Shown here piece by piece: positions 17,291 through 27,172 of a stretch of DNA of 64,000 nt (positions are counted from its first letter, which is position 1; the number at the start of each line of letters is the position of its first letter). Location: assembly GCA_016720635.1 (NCBI GenBank), contig JADKKF010000002.1, positions 62,001 through 126,000 on the forward strand. The letters run 5' to 3'. This DNA comes from Saprospiraceae bacterium. Its GTDB lineage: Bacteria > Bacteroidota > Bacteroidia > Chitinophagales > Saprospiraceae. The translations under genes and the position numbers were made by a program. A model generated the notes under the pieces. That model saw nothing but the letters and a program-made list of their open reading frames with translations. It was not told where the DNA came from and did not search any database.

Positions 17291-18766
17291 TTATTTCATT
17301 TCTAATTTGTTGACTTCCGTGGCTACGATCTTCCCTGAAATAATCGAAGGAGGAACCCCTGGTCCTGGCACCGTAAGTTGTCCCGTATAAAACAAATTTT
17401 TGATCTTTTTATTTCTGATAGAAGGTTTCAAGACTGCCGTTTGATTGAGAGTATTCGCCAAACCATAGGCATTTCCTTTATAAGCATTATAATCATTAAT
17501 AAAATCTTTTACACAATAGCTCCGCTTGTAGTCTAGGTATTCCAATAGATTTTTTTCGCCTGTGTGCTTTTCCAACCTCTTTATCATTTCTACAAAATAT
17601 TTCTCTCGAATATTCTCATCATCCCTTAATCCTGTGGCTATCGGCATCAATAAAAAAACATTTTCGTGACCCTCTGGGGCAACATATGGATCGGTCTTGG
17701 AGGGACAACAAGCGTAAAACAATGGCTTTTCAGGCCATTTTTTGTCTTCGTATATAGTGTGGACATGTGCATCGAGTTCATTTTCAAAAAATAAAGTATG
17801 GTGCAACAGCTTTGCTATTCTTTTTTTAAATCCTAAATAATAGATGAGGCAAGATGGTGCAAATGTTCGACTTTCCCAATACTTCTCCGTATAATTTTTT
17901 TGTTTTTCTTCGAGTAATGTCTCACTATGATGGTAATCAGATGAAGCAATTATGGCATCAAAATCCAACTTTACACCATTGACCACTAAGGCATTGGCAA
18001 TATTATTTTCTGTGACAATTTTTTCCACCGAATGATTGAAATGAAATTGCACTCCCTGACTTTCCGCGACTTTTTTCATGGCCAAGATCAATTGATAAAA
18101 GCCACCCATAGGATACCAAGTGCCAAGTGCATATCCCCCATAGTTCATTAAACTATATAGGGCTGGGATATTTTGTGGCGCAGCACCCAAAAATATTACA
18201 GGAAACTCCATCAAAGCCCTGAGTTTTGGATGGGTAAAATATTTACTCACATAAGATCTAAAATTGGTCAACAAATCCAATTTAATAGCACTTTTGGCTA
18301 TTTTAAGCGAAAAAAATTCCATCCAGCTATAGCAGGGCTTATTTACAAAATCTTGCATCCCCACTTCGTATTTATACTTGGCTGCTTGCATGAATTTATC
18401 CAAATTTTGAGCAGAATCTTTTTCTATACTTTCAAAAAGATGTTTCAATTCGTGATAATTCTTTGGGATAGAAAGATTGCCATCGTCAAAGACCATTTCG
18501 AACTGTGGATCTAGCGATATCAGTTTATAAAAATCCTCGACAGTGGATCCAAAGTCTTGAAAAAACTGATCTATGATATCGGGCATCCAATACCAACTGG
18601 GACCCATATCAAAAGTGTAACCATTTTCGGTAGTATATTGTCTGGCGCGACCACCTGGCTGAGCATGTTTTTCAAAAACGTGGACAGTGTTTCCGTCTTT
18701 GGCGGCATACGCAGCCGCTGATAATCCCGAAATTCCCGCTCCTATGATCGCTATTCTTTTATTCAT
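17291..18766 (-). CDS. crtI: Phytoene desaturase CrtI
   Basis: 491 residues. N-terminal FAD-binding Rossmann motif IAIIGAGISGLSAAAYAAKD followed by EKHAQPGGRARQ. The C-terminal carotenoid-desaturase signature is NLFYTGQLTVPGPGVPPSII. Converts phytoene to lycopene by four desaturations. Located directly after marR with a three-base gap, so transcription starts upstream of marR. Normal length for the bacterial CrtI family; a CrtN- or CrtD-like desaturase is a less likely alternative given crtB, crtY and crtZ alongside. Confidence 0.94.
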   Translation of the reverse strand: MNKRIAIIGAGISGLSAAAYAAKDGNTVHVFEKHAQPGGRARQYTTENGYTFDMGPSWYWMPDIIDQFFQDFGSTVEDFYKLISLDPQFEMVFDDGNLSIPKNYHELKHLFESIEKDSAQNLDKFMQAAKYKYEVGMQDFVNKPCYSWMEFFSLKIAKSAIKLDLLTNFRSYVSKYFTHPKLRALMEFPVIFLGAAPQNIPALYSLMNYGGYALGTWYPMGGFYQLILAMKKVAESQGVQFHFNHSVEKIVTENNIANALVVNGVKLDFDAIIASSDYHHSETLLEEKQKNYTEKYWESRTFAPSCLIYYLGFKKRIAKLLHHTLFFENELDAHVHTIYEDKKWPEKPLFYACCPSKTDPYVAPEGHENVFLLMPIATGLRDDENIREKYFVEMIKRLEKHTGEKNLLEYLDYKRSYCVKDFINDYNAYKGNAYGLANTLNQTAVLKPSIRNKKIKNLFYTGQLTVPGPGVPPSIISGKIVATEVNKLEMK

Positions 18767-18769
18767 GGT

Positions 18770-19432
18770 TTAATTGTGTGTAGGTAAAAATTCGCTAGCA
18801 ACAACGTTTAACAATTCTGAACTTTCGATATTTTTGTTGAAAATAGGCTTATGAAAATGCTCCAATTTATTGAGCAAATGGATTAATTGCATTTTTTCAT
18901 TATAGGTCAAATTTCCTGCGACCAATCGAGTTGCTTGTCGAATTTTGTCCATTTGCTGATCCAGTATTTTTCTCCCTTTATCATTTATCGTGATGATCTT
19001 ACTTCGCCTGTCTAACATGGAATCTGCTTGTTCTATCCAACCATGTTCAAGCAGCCTATTGATAATTTGCATCCCTGTAGGCTTGTCTTGTATATTTCTT
19101 TTGATGAGTTCCATTTTATTCATCGCTCCGAATGCTTTGAGATTTATAAGATAAATAAACTCCTCTTGCGTTGAAAAACTAGAACCGTGGATGGCCGATT
19201 TAGAATAGTTCTTTGCGTACCTATTTAAGTGAACGAATAATGTATTAATTGCACTCTCTGGACTCCTTCCATTCTCTTTCCCTTCCCAGTAAGGCTCGAT
19301 TCTAGTATCTACAGCCAAAAAGCCAGCAGCTATCCAACGTTTGAATGCATCTATATCACAAGAGTAACCTTGATTTTCAGATTCAAATTTTTCCAAAAGG
19401 CCTATCGTATCTTTCAGCAGTTTATTGTCCAT
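18770..19432 (-). CDS. MarR-type transcriptional regulator of the carotenoid operon
   Basis: 220 residues, longer than most MarR proteins because of a roughly 60-residue N-terminal extension. The winged-helix core is recognisable: EEFIYLINLKAFGAMNKMEL, KPTGMQIINRLLEHGWIEQA as recognition helix and following strand, and DRRSKIITINDKGRKILDQQ as the wing with its conserved D-x-R-S. First gene of the operon with crtI immediately behind, so it almost certainly controls pigment synthesis and its own expression. A 10-base inverted repeat in its leader (19447-19507) is the obvious candidate site. The effector is unknown. Confidence 0.88.
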   Translation of the reverse strand: MDNKLLKDTIGLLEKFESENQGYSCDIDAFKRWIAAGFLAVDTRIEPYWEGKENGRSPESAINTLFVHLNRYAKNYSKSAIHGSSFSTQEEFIYLINLKAFGAMNKMELIKRNIQDKPTGMQIINRLLEHGWIEQADSMLDRRSKIITINDKGRKILDQQMDKIRQATRLVAGNLTYNEKMQLIHLLNKLEHFHKPIFNKNIESSELLNVVASEFLPTHN

Positions 19433-19446
19433 GAATTAAAATAATA

Positions 19447-19507
19447 ATATACTTTAAGGGCAATATATAGGACAAATATATGCTATTAATTGTTCAATAA
19501 AGTATAT
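19447..19507. promoter_or_regulatory. Inverted repeat in the marR-crt leader
   Basis: ATATACTTTA (19447-19456) and its exact reverse complement TAAAGTATAT (19498-19507) are centred 51 bases apart, close to five helical turns, directly upstream of the marR start at 19432. The near end overlaps the probable leader. Candidate MarR operator pair; the AT-rich context lowers its statistical weight. Confidence 0.4.
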
Positions 19508-19638
19508 AAACATACCTCTTTTACGCATTTTTAAAATAAAGCGACAATTTATATTTTGCCTGAGCTCCCCCATTCTTAATTCAACTTATCAGTATTTCCA
19601 CTTTAAATTAGCTCACCATCCCTAAACATAAGCCCTAT

Positions 19639-20919
19639 TTATTCTTCTTTTTCAGGATAAATATTAAAATGGAAAGTATATTTTACCATTAAAAAACTGG
19701 CGAGAAAAAGAAAGGCAGACAATATTACAAAACAATAAATGATGTTGTCGTTTTTCCAAAAAAATGGCAATGAAAACAGCGCGATGAAGAAAATTCGGAG
19801 TAAGATATTCACCAAAAAGAAAAAACTCGTAACCCTGCCAAAAATATTATTGGGAACCATCTTGTACATAAATGTCCCACGCAAAATCCTCGTTCCACTA
19901 TTCGTAAGCCCTAGCAAAAGCCAGACTATCAATACGACCGCCACCGACTTAGTTACACTCAATCCCAATAAGCAAATGGCAAAAACGAATATCATCCAAA
20001 AAATTCCCTTTGGAATGGTGATCGCACTGAAAAGCCTGATACAAATCCACCCCGAAATAAATGCTCCAAGGCTATAGGCCATTTCAGCGTTGGCATAGAC
20101 CGTCGCCCCTTTTTGAAGAAAATTTTTGATATAAGGTGCCTCCAAATAAAATAGCACCACCAATGTTACCACAAATAAAGTAGAACCCGCAATCGCCACC
20201 ATGGCTATACTAAAATTATCTCTCATGAAAACCCAGCCAGTATTTATCCGTTCTATCCAACTGCTTTCGTCCGTTTTATTCTCAAGCTTGTGAACATATG
20301 GAATAGTTAAAATTAAACCCAAGGATACAAAATACGTACTGGCATCTAAAAGGAAAATATCCCAAATATTCCACGCTTTTACTTCTAGTGGTATAATGAA
20401 ATGATTTCCCAAAATCGACCATTGACCTTCCCATGATATTCCATCCAATAGCAGGGCGCATAATGCACCGCTCAGCATCGACGTTATCTGTTCTACGATT
20501 TCAATTTGCGCATTGACTCGGGCATAATTTTCAGTTGAACTCACTTCCTGGAGAAAGGCATAGAGATTCGGATAGTGAATATTATAATTTAGAAAAGTAA
20601 AAATAAAAACCAATGAAATCCAACTGCTGGCCAATGAATGCGTATTATATCCAATCATAGCGATCGAAAAAATGGCCAATCCACAGATCAAATTTACTGC
20701 CAAAAAAATATTTTTCCGATTGTATCTATCGATTATAACCCCTGCATTTGGAGCCCAAAACAGGGACAAAATATTGGCTACCAAAAAACTCAGAGCAAAA
20801 AACTGCATATTGTTTTGCTTGGCAAAATACCAAGGAATTGCAATCATACTGATGCCTTGAGCGCAGCCCGAGATGGCATTGGCCAAAAATAATGTTATTA
20901 TTGGTAGTCGATTTTTCAA
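19639..20919 (-). CDS. Major facilitator superfamily transporter
   Basis: 426 residues with about twelve hydrophobic helices. The MFS A-like motif lies between helices 2 and 3 (GVIIDRYNRKNIFLAVNLIC), and a similar enterobactin-exporter-like (EntS/MFS_3) arrangement is seen with a conserved R in NTGWVFMRDN before the C-terminal half. Such proteins typically export drugs or siderophores; no substrate can be assigned. It stands between the crt operon leader and the protease gene, on the same strand as crt but with a separate 206-base leader, so it is probably not part of that operon. Confidence 0.88.
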   Translation of the reverse strand: MKNRLPIITLFLANAISGCAQGISMIAIPWYFAKQNNMQFFALSFLVANILSLFWAPNAGVIIDRYNRKNIFLAVNLICGLAIFSIAMIGYNTHSLASSWISLVFIFTFLNYNIHYPNLYAFLQEVSSTENYARVNAQIEIVEQITSMLSGALCALLLDGISWEGQWSILGNHFIIPLEVKAWNIWDIFLLDASTYFVSLGLILTIPYVHKLENKTDESSWIERINTGWVFMRDNFSIAMVAIAGSTLFVVTLVVLFYLEAPYIKNFLQKGATVYANAEMAYSLGAFISGWICIRLFSAITIPKGIFWMIFVFAICLLGLSVTKSVAVVLIVWLLLGLTNSGTRILRGTFMYKMVPNNIFGRVTSFFFLVNILLRIFFIALFSLPFFWKNDNIIYCFVILSAFLFLASFLMVKYTFHFNIYPEKEE

Positions 20920-21160
20920 ATTTGGTATGGTATTTGAATATAACTTTATTTAATACATCGATGTTAAGAATATTTTAGTCATCGAAAGATTTCACGAGGT
21001 GATCCTTTTCATCCTTTTCGCTGCAAAAATAGTTTTTTAAGCGCAAGTATTTGTTAGGTCCTCTGGAAAGGCTTATAAATTATGTTATTGTTAAGTTAAA
21101 GGGAATTATATTTTTTCTAAAAAGTACTAATTTTCGTTCGAATTCATAAATATAAATTAA

Positions 21161-23272
21161 ATGAACTTAAAAAAGTTTTTCTTGCCCGCTTTGTTAGGGT
21201 CTGCTACATTTTTGGCTGCCTACTGTTATCCCAGCAATAGAAATCCACAAGACAAAGAAAGTTGGATTATTAGGGCCGTTCTTCAGGTATTGAAAAGTTA
21301 TCACTACGAGCCTCAATTGGTAGATGATCAACTTTCTAAAACTGTTTTTAAGGAATATATAGAAAAAATCGACAACGGCAAAAGGTTCTTTATCCAACCC
21401 GAAATCGACCAATTACAAGCATATCAAACCAAATTGGACGATGAGGCTACCAATGCAACTTTTCAGTTTTTCAATCTCTCCAATGAATTGATAGAAAAAG
21501 CGGTTTTGCGTGTTAATAATTTTTATCCAAAATTGCTTGAAAAGCCTTTTGATTTGGAAAAGGACGAGCTTTTCGAGACCAACCCAGATAAATTAAATTG
21601 GGCCAAATCTGAAAGCGACCTCAAAGATTATTGGAAGCAAATATTCAAATTTGAGATCATGACTAAGGTTATTGACAAGCAGAAAGCCCAAGATGTGGAT
21701 AGCACCAATACTAAGAAAAAGACTTTTGTCGAATTAGAAAAAGAGGCCAGGGCTGAGGTTAAGAAAAATTATGATGAATACTTCAAGCGACTATCACAAT
21801 GGAGACGCCAAGATAGATTCAATGAATATATCAACTCTATCGTCGTTCGTTTTGATCCACATAGTGAGTATTTGGACCCAAAAGAAAAGCAAGACTTCAA
21901 CCAAAGCATGTCTGGAGTATTGGAAGGCATAGGCGCGAGATTGCAAGTAGAAGGAGAACTTACAAAAGTTGCTGAGATAATTCCTGGTGGTCCAGCTTGG
22001 AAACAAAAACAACTACAAGCCAACGACTATATTATTAAAGTGGCTCAGGAAGGCCAAGAGCCAAAAGATATACGAGGTATGCGCTTGGATGATGCCATTC
22101 TATTGATCAAGGGTAAGAAGGGGACTAAAGTTATTCTTACCGTAAAGAAGGTCGATGGTTCAATAAAAGAAATAGAAATCGTCAGAGATTTGGTCATATT
22201 GGATGAAAGCTTCGCAAAAAGTGCTATACTTAGCATTCCGAATTCTACGGACAATATTGGGTACATCAAATTGCCTAAGTTTTATGCTGATTTTGAGAGA
22301 GAAGGTGGATCTAGCTGTGCCGTGGACGTAGCCAAAGAAATAGAAAAGCTTGGAAAGAATAATGTCAAAGGAATCATCCTTGATTTGCGCAACAACGGGG
22401 GAGGTTCTTTGAAGGATGTGGTTCAAATGTCGGGATTATTCATCGAAGATGGTCCGATAGTACAGGTAAAATCAAGAGATCAACAAGCATATGTCCTTAA
22501 CGATCAGGACAGCAGAGTACAATACAATGGGCCGCTAGTGGTATTGGTTAATCATTTTAGTGCCTCTGCATCAGAAATCTTAGCTGCAGCCATGCAAGAT
22601 TATAAAAGAGCCATCATCGTTGGATCAACTTCCACTTTTGGCAAAGGAACGGTCCAGAGATTCGTTGATTTAAACCGAACGGTCCCTCAAAATGAAGCCT
22701 TGAGCGGCTTAGGGGATATCAAGATCACAACACAAAAATTCTTCCGAATAACAGGCGAAAGTACTCAGCTAAAAGGAGTGATTCCAGACATTATATTGCC
22801 AGACAATTTTAATTATATCAAGATTGGTGAAAAAGAATTTGACAATTCATTGGTGTGGAATAAAATAGATCCAGTCCAACAATATGACCAAAAGGTTTAT
22901 AAATCAAAGGATATGATAAAAATCAAAGAATTGTCCAAAGAAAGATTGGCAAAAAATGCATCCTTCCAGTTGGTGGATGAAAATGCCAAACGAATCAAAA
23001 ACCAAAGGGACGTTACAAGCTTTCCATTATCTTTGAAAAAGTACAAATCATTTGTAGAAACTAGGGATGCCAGCAACAAAAAGTTTGAAAATCTATTCAA
23101 GGAAAATAGGAATATCCAGGTAGCCAATATGAGAGACGATGTACTCCTTATGGCTAATGATTCTTCTAAAATAGCTAGAAATGAAGCGTGGTTTGAATCT
23201 ATCAAGCGCGATATTCAACTAGAAGAAAGTATGTACATCATCAGAGATATGATACAAGAACGTGTAAATTAA
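21161..23272 (+). CDS. prc: Tail-specific (carboxy-terminal processing) protease, S41
   Basis: 703 residues with a signal peptide (FLPALLGSATFLAAYCYP). A helical N-terminal domain reaches to about residue 220, with the PDZ domain near 250-330 (EGIGARLQVEGELTKVAEII). The S41 catalytic core carries the Ser in HFSASASEILAAA (about 467-471) and the Lys in STFGKGTVQRF (495), followed by a DUF3340-like C-terminal tail. Matches the long Prc/Tsp type, a periplasmic protease that trims or degrades proteins by their C-termini and acts on lipoproteins and peptidoglycan hydrolases. Monocistronic; a terminator follows at 23299. Confidence 0.95.
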   Translation: MNLKKFFLPALLGSATFLAAYCYPSNRNPQDKESWIIRAVLQVLKSYHYEPQLVDDQLSKTVFKEYIEKIDNGKRFFIQPEIDQLQAYQTKLDDEATNATFQFFNLSNELIEKAVLRVNNFYPKLLEKPFDLEKDELFETNPDKLNWAKSESDLKDYWKQIFKFEIMTKVIDKQKAQDVDSTNTKKKTFVELEKEARAEVKKNYDEYFKRLSQWRRQDRFNEYINSIVVRFDPHSEYLDPKEKQDFNQSMSGVLEGIGARLQVEGELTKVAEIIPGGPAWKQKQLQANDYIIKVAQEGQEPKDIRGMRLDDAILLIKGKKGTKVILTVKKVDGSIKEIEIVRDLVILDESFAKSAILSIPNSTDNIGYIKLPKFYADFEREGGSSCAVDVAKEIEKLGKNNVKGIILDLRNNGGGSLKDVVQMSGLFIEDGPIVQVKSRDQQAYVLNDQDSRVQYNGPLVVLVNHFSASASEILAAAMQDYKRAIIVGSTSTFGKGTVQRFVDLNRTVPQNEALSGLGDIKITTQKFFRITGESTQLKGVIPDIILPDNFNYIKIGEKEFDNSLVWNKIDPVQQYDQKVYKSKDMIKIKELSKERLAKNASFQLVDENAKRIKNQRDVTSFPLSLKKYKSFVETRDASNKKFENLFKENRNIQVANMRDDVLLMANDSSKIARNEAWFESIKRDIQLEESMYIIRDMIQERVN

Positions 23273-23298
23273 GATTGAATAAATTATCGAGTTCGGCC

Positions 23299-23327
23299 AA
23301 AGCCTCAGATTTTCTGGGGCTTTTTTT
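23299..23327 (+). terminator. Rho-independent terminator of the tail-specific protease gene
   Basis: AAAGCCTCAGA pairs with TCTGGGGCTTT (one G-T wobble) around a short T loop, followed by seven T. It starts 26 bases after the stop codon. Confidence 0.85.
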
Positions 23328-23413
23328 ATGGAATTTAGTGCCGTTTTTCGTCAATAAATATCAACAATAATTATCTTAGGCCATTGCCAACTCTATGACT
23401 TCATTCCAATGCG

Positions 23414-24643
23414 ATGAACGAACTTACCCTACATTATATTTGGCTTCATCAAAGCTTTGATACTTCTGCATTAATTACCGTGGAGGGCTCATCCTTGAAA
23501 GTCATCCACCCTGGAACCTATAATCTTTTGGATGGTCCTGATTTCTTGTTTGCACATATTTTATTAGATGGAGTTTCTTGGTATGGTCATATTGAATTAC
23601 ATTTGAAATCCAAAGATTGGGACTATCATGGTCACTCCAACCATCCGCTATATGCAAATCTCATCCTGCACGTTATTCTAGATCATTTTTCGTTCATCCC
23701 TTACCTAGTAGATAAAAACATTCACACCTTGATCTTATCGCCCATATTACTCGATAAAAATCTGATTATTAATCCCAAACAAATTGAATCTTCTTTAAAC
23801 AAAAGTAAATTGCTCTGCGCTCCCATGAATGTCCTGCACCCGAATCCACAGGGGCTAGAATATTTTGAAGAATTAGGATCCCAGCGGTTCTTCAACAAAT
23901 CCATGATATTGCATGAAACATTGAAAACTGAAAAATATGATTGGGAAAAAACGTGCCAGTACGAGTGTGTTAAAATTTTATGTGGGAATGAGAACGGGCA
24001 AATATTGATAAATGTCCTCTCAAAAATCCCAGATCTTCCATTCGTAAAACACCTCGACTATCGACATTATAGCCAAATCTTTGAATTTGTTCTAGGAAAT
24101 TCAGTAGAATCAAATAATTCTGTGGATACAAAATCACAGATCGTGATTGAAGCCATAAATGATGCATTAAGCGGTCAAAGGCTTTATCTCATTAAAAAAG
24201 GATCATTTCCCTCTATGAGTATTGCAAGAAAAACTAAATTGGTCGCTTTATTTTTAGGTTATAAAAATTTTAGTTTTTCAAATTTCTTAAATCATTGGAA
24301 AAATGATGAATATCAAAAGTGGGTTCAAATGGCTTTGAATCATTATAAAGATGACTTAAATCTATCCAAAGAAAAACTTCACATCTTGCTCATAAATGTG
24401 TTTTTTCCACTTTTACACAGATACTATGCCATTTATCATAATGAGAATATTGCTTTGTCTTTATTTAATATCATGCGAGAATTCCGTCCAGAAAAAAATA
24501 GGAAAGTTACATCTTTTGCCAACTTGGGGTATTTATTCACTAATGCTCTACAATCTCAAGGAGTTATTGAACATGTAAACTATTTTTGTCAGCTTCAGAA
24601 ATGCAATTCTTGCTTTTTTTACAAAAAGTATTTTTTTTCTTAA
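23414..24643 (+). CDS. DUF2851 family protein
   Basis: 409 residues. The family's N-terminal block is complete: GPDFLFAHILLDGVSWYGHI, then ELHLKSKDWDYHGHSNHPLY and NLILHVI. The acidic/His pattern (E-x-H-x6-W-x2-H) looks nuclease-like. The C-terminal NYFCQLQKCNSCFF keeps the paired Cys seen in the family. DUF2851 is nearly universal in Bacteroidota and its function is unknown. Stand-alone gene. Confidence 0.9.
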   Translation: MNELTLHYIWLHQSFDTSALITVEGSSLKVIHPGTYNLLDGPDFLFAHILLDGVSWYGHIELHLKSKDWDYHGHSNHPLYANLILHVILDHFSFIPYLVDKNIHTLILSPILLDKNLIINPKQIESSLNKSKLLCAPMNVLHPNPQGLEYFEELGSQRFFNKSMILHETLKTEKYDWEKTCQYECVKILCGNENGQILINVLSKIPDLPFVKHLDYRHYSQIFEFVLGNSVESNNSVDTKSQIVIEAINDALSGQRLYLIKKGSFPSMSIARKTKLVALFLGYKNFSFSNFLNHWKNDEYQKWVQMALNHYKDDLNLSKEKLHILLINVFFPLLHRYYAIYHNENIALSLFNIMREFRPEKNRKVTSFANLGYLFTNALQSQGVIEHVNYFCQLQKCNSCFFYKKYFFS

Positions 24644-25110
24644 AATTAGAATATTTCTTCCCTCAAATTCTATAATGTTATTTTTATGAAATATTATATT
24701 GCAAAATGTCAAATTAACAAATTATTATAAAGCATCATATTTTTTATTTTTAATTATATTATTAAACACTAGCAGCGTAATGAATACTTTGATCGTTTTA
24801 ATTATGTTGATAAATGATTTTCGAGCAAAAGACTATGGGGTTTGACAACGGTCAGATCCCATTTCTATTTTTAGCAGCTGCCTATTCTAATCATTTAGTA
24901 ATTTTTTCCTTTTTACTATAAATAAACCTACCTTCGAATTGTGCTGGATTTAGCGCAAGATTAGTCTTTTTCAGACAGTTTAACTCTTTTCAAAATTAAA
25001 TTTTTTTTAGGATTGTTAAATAATCCCAAGCCGCCATTTTCTTACAATAAATAAGAATCTTTGGTCGTTTTAAGTCGGAAGCAATTTTTTAAAATATCTA
25101 AAAACTGTGT
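24644..25110. other. AT-rich intergenic region, nothing recognised
   Basis: 467 bases with no open frame of coding character, no repeat shared with other parts of the window and no strong hairpin. It presumably carries the promoter of the small gene at 25111. Confidence 0.5.
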
Positions 25111-25293
25111 ATGAATAAAACAACTACAATAAAATTTTATAAAGAAGAATTGCCACTTCTTTTCAATGGTAAAAATGAAAAAAGTCACCCCATAAACATT
25201 GATCTTTTAGACACAAAGCTTTTACCTCGAGTTGTCTTTTTACCTAAAAAACAATCCGTAGAGAAGATTTTAGCTTACGCTTACAATAAATAA
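25111..25293 (+). CDS. Small hypothetical protein, 60 aa
   Basis: A short frame from ATG to TAA that reads like a real protein: amphipathic start (TTIKFYKEELPLLFNGKNEK) and a regular basic end (PRVVFLPKKQSVEKILAYAY). No membrane segment or known motif. It lies alone, convergent with iscU, with an A-rich leader similar to other genes here. I do not recognise the family. The balanced composition and absence of an overlapping better frame favour it being genuine, but short size keeps confidence modest. Confidence 0.5.
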   Translation: MNKTTTIKFYKEELPLLFNGKNEKSHPINIDLLDTKLLPRVVFLPKKQSVEKILAYAYNK

Positions 25294-25298
25294 TATAA

Positions 25299-25328
25299 GA
25301 AAAAGGGCTGCTGCTTCAGCAACCAGCC
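25299..25328 (-). terminator. Rho-independent terminator of iscU
   Basis: Read on the minus strand: GGCTG-gt-TGCT-ga-AGCA-g-CAGCC, then CTTTTTCTTATATT. The stem lies about 50 bases after the iscU stop at 25377. Confidence 0.75.
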
Positions 25329-25376
25329 ATTGAGTTATACTTGCCCATAAGGCTAAAATTAGTCTTATAGTTGATT

Positions 25377-25766
25377 TTATTTGTTGGCTGATTTCGTTTG
25401 ATAATCCTTAATAGCAGCTTTTATAGCATCCTCTGCCAATACAGAGCAATGGATTTTTACAGGAGGAAGGGCTAATTCTTCTACGATATCCATATTATCT
25501 ATGGTAAGCGCTTCATCAATAGACTTTCCCTTGAGCCATTCGGTAGCCAATGATGAAGAAGCTATGGCTGATCCACAGCCAAATGTTTTGAACTTAGCGT
25601 CTATTATTTTTTGCGTTGACTCATCTACTTCTATTTGAAGTCTCATGACATCACCACATTCTGGAGCTCCAACTAGACCCGTGCCGACATTCGGTTTAGA
25701 TTTGTCCATCGTTCCTACATTTTTAGGATTTTGGAAATGATCTAATACTTTTTCTGAATATGCCAT
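25377..25766 (-). CDS. iscU: Iron-sulfur scaffold protein IscU
   Basis: 129 residues. The three cluster-binding cysteines and the conserved Asp are present: GAPECGDVMRLQI, FKTFGCGSAIASSSLATEWL and the C-terminal PPVKIHCSVLAEDAIKAAI (LPPVK being the HscA recognition motif of IscU). Builds [2Fe-2S] clusters from IscS-derived sulfur in the cytoplasm. It follows iscS by 48 bases on the same strand. Confidence 0.96.
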   Translation of the reverse strand: MAYSEKVLDHFQNPKNVGTMDKSKPNVGTGLVGAPECGDVMRLQIEVDESTQKIIDAKFKTFGCGSAIASSSLATEWLKGKSIDEALTIDNMDIVEELALPPVKIHCSVLAEDAIKAAIKDYQTKSANK

Positions 25767-25814
25767 ATTGATTGTGTTCTAATTAAGTTAATAAAAAAAA
25801 TACCTTCCATTAGA

Positions 25815-27029
25815 TTAATGGGGAGACCATTGCACCGAATTCAAATCGATCCCTTCCTTATACATTTCCCATATTGGACTCAAATTCCTCATATGATTTA
25901 CTCCGTTTCTCACCCAATTTATTGCCAAATCTATATCCTCATCGGTTGTAAATCTTCCAAGTGAAAATCGAAGTGAAGAATGAGCTAATTCGTCTCCCAA
26001 CCCCAAAGCCACAAGGACATATGATGGCTCTAGTGAAGCAGATGTACAGGCCGATCCTGAGGATAAAGCCATATCTTGATTGAAGGTCATCATAAGGCCT
26101 TCGCCTTCAACGTGTTTGAAGCTAAGATTTGTGACATGAGGCATTCGGCTTTCTTTATATCCGTTGAAATATACTTCCTCCATTTGTCCCAGTTCGGATT
26201 CTATTCGATCTCTCAATTTTGATAAACGCTCGGCATCTGTTGCCATTTCAGCCTTAGCAAGTTGAGCAGCCTTTCCAAATCCTACAATTCCAGGCACATT
26301 CAGAGTTCCAGACCTCATACCACGTTCATGACCACCGCCATCCATTTGAGCAGTAACTTTTACACGAGGATTTTTACGACAAACATAAAGTGCACCGACA
26401 CCCTTAGGGCCATACATTTTATGCGCTGTAAATGCCATGAGGTGAATGCCCATTTCTTTAGGGAAGGTTGGAATTTTCCCAACTGCCTGAGTGGCATCAG
26501 ACATAAACAAAATTCCATGCTTTGCACAAATGTCACCGATTGCTTTAACGTCTTGAATAACACCCGTTTCATTGTTGGCCCACATCACTGAGATCAAAAT
26601 GGTACTAGGTTTTATGGCAGCTTCAAGCTTTTCGAGATCTATACGTCCATTTCCATCTACATCGAGATAGGTGATTTCAGCACCTTGGGTTTCCAATTTT
26701 TGACAAGTATCCAAAACAGCCTTATGCTCGGTTTTAACCGTAATAATATGATTGCCCTTGGATTTATACATTTCATATACTCCTTTGAGTGCCAAATTAT
26801 CTGATTCCGTTGCACCACTCGTGAATATTATCTCTTTTGGATCTACATTGATTAGATCTGCAATTTGCTCTCTCGCATAATCTACGGCTTCCTCAGCAAC
26901 CCATCCAGCTGGATGATTTCGGCTCGCAGCATTTCCAAATTTTTCATAAAAATATGGAACCATCGCCTCCACCACTCTTGGATCGCAAGGAGTTGTCGCA
27001 TTATTATCTAAATATACTAATTTTTTCAT
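25815..27029 (-). CDS. iscS: Cysteine desulfurase IscS
   Basis: 404 residues. PLP enzyme of class V that transfers sulfur from cysteine to IscU. Motifs: [12 protein letters not shown] at the start, [11 protein letters not shown], the PLP-Lys region [19 protein letters not shown] and the catalytic loop [20 protein letters not shown] with the active Cys. The frame is open a further 25 codons to 27104, but the ATG at 27029 has the purine-rich AAAGGTGAGATAAAAGTA just upstream and gives the family's normal N-terminus, so it is chosen. Forms a two-gene unit with iscU. Confidence 0.96.
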   Translation of the reverse strand: MKKLVYLDNNATTPCDPRVVEAMVPYFYEKFGNAASRNHPAGWVAEEAVDYAREQIADLINVDPKEIIFTSGATESDNLALKGVYEMYKSKGNHIITVKTEHKAVLDTCQKLETQGAEITYLDVDGNGRIDLEKLEAAIKPSTILISVMWANNETGVIQDVKAIGDICAKHGILFMSDATQAVGKIPTFPKEMGIHLMAFTAHKMYGPKGVGALYVCRKNPRVKVTAQMDGGGHERGMRSGTLNVPGIVGFGKAAQLAKAEMATDAERLSKLRDRIESELGQMEEVYFNGYKESRMPHVTNLSFKHVEGEGLMMTFNQDMALSSGSACTSASLEPSYVLVALGLGDELAHSSLRFSLGRFTTDEDIDLAINWVRNGVNHMRNLSPIWEMYKEGIDLNSVQWSPH

Positions 27030-27172
27030 TACTTTTATCTCACCTTTTGTATTGTTTTCTTTTAAAAACAGGTAAACGTAAAGGTAACAAATTTTTATTC
27101 TCAATGTTGAGAAAGGATTACTTCTATGTTAAACGATATCCATCTTTAATAGTACTCAAAAAATAATTTGTC

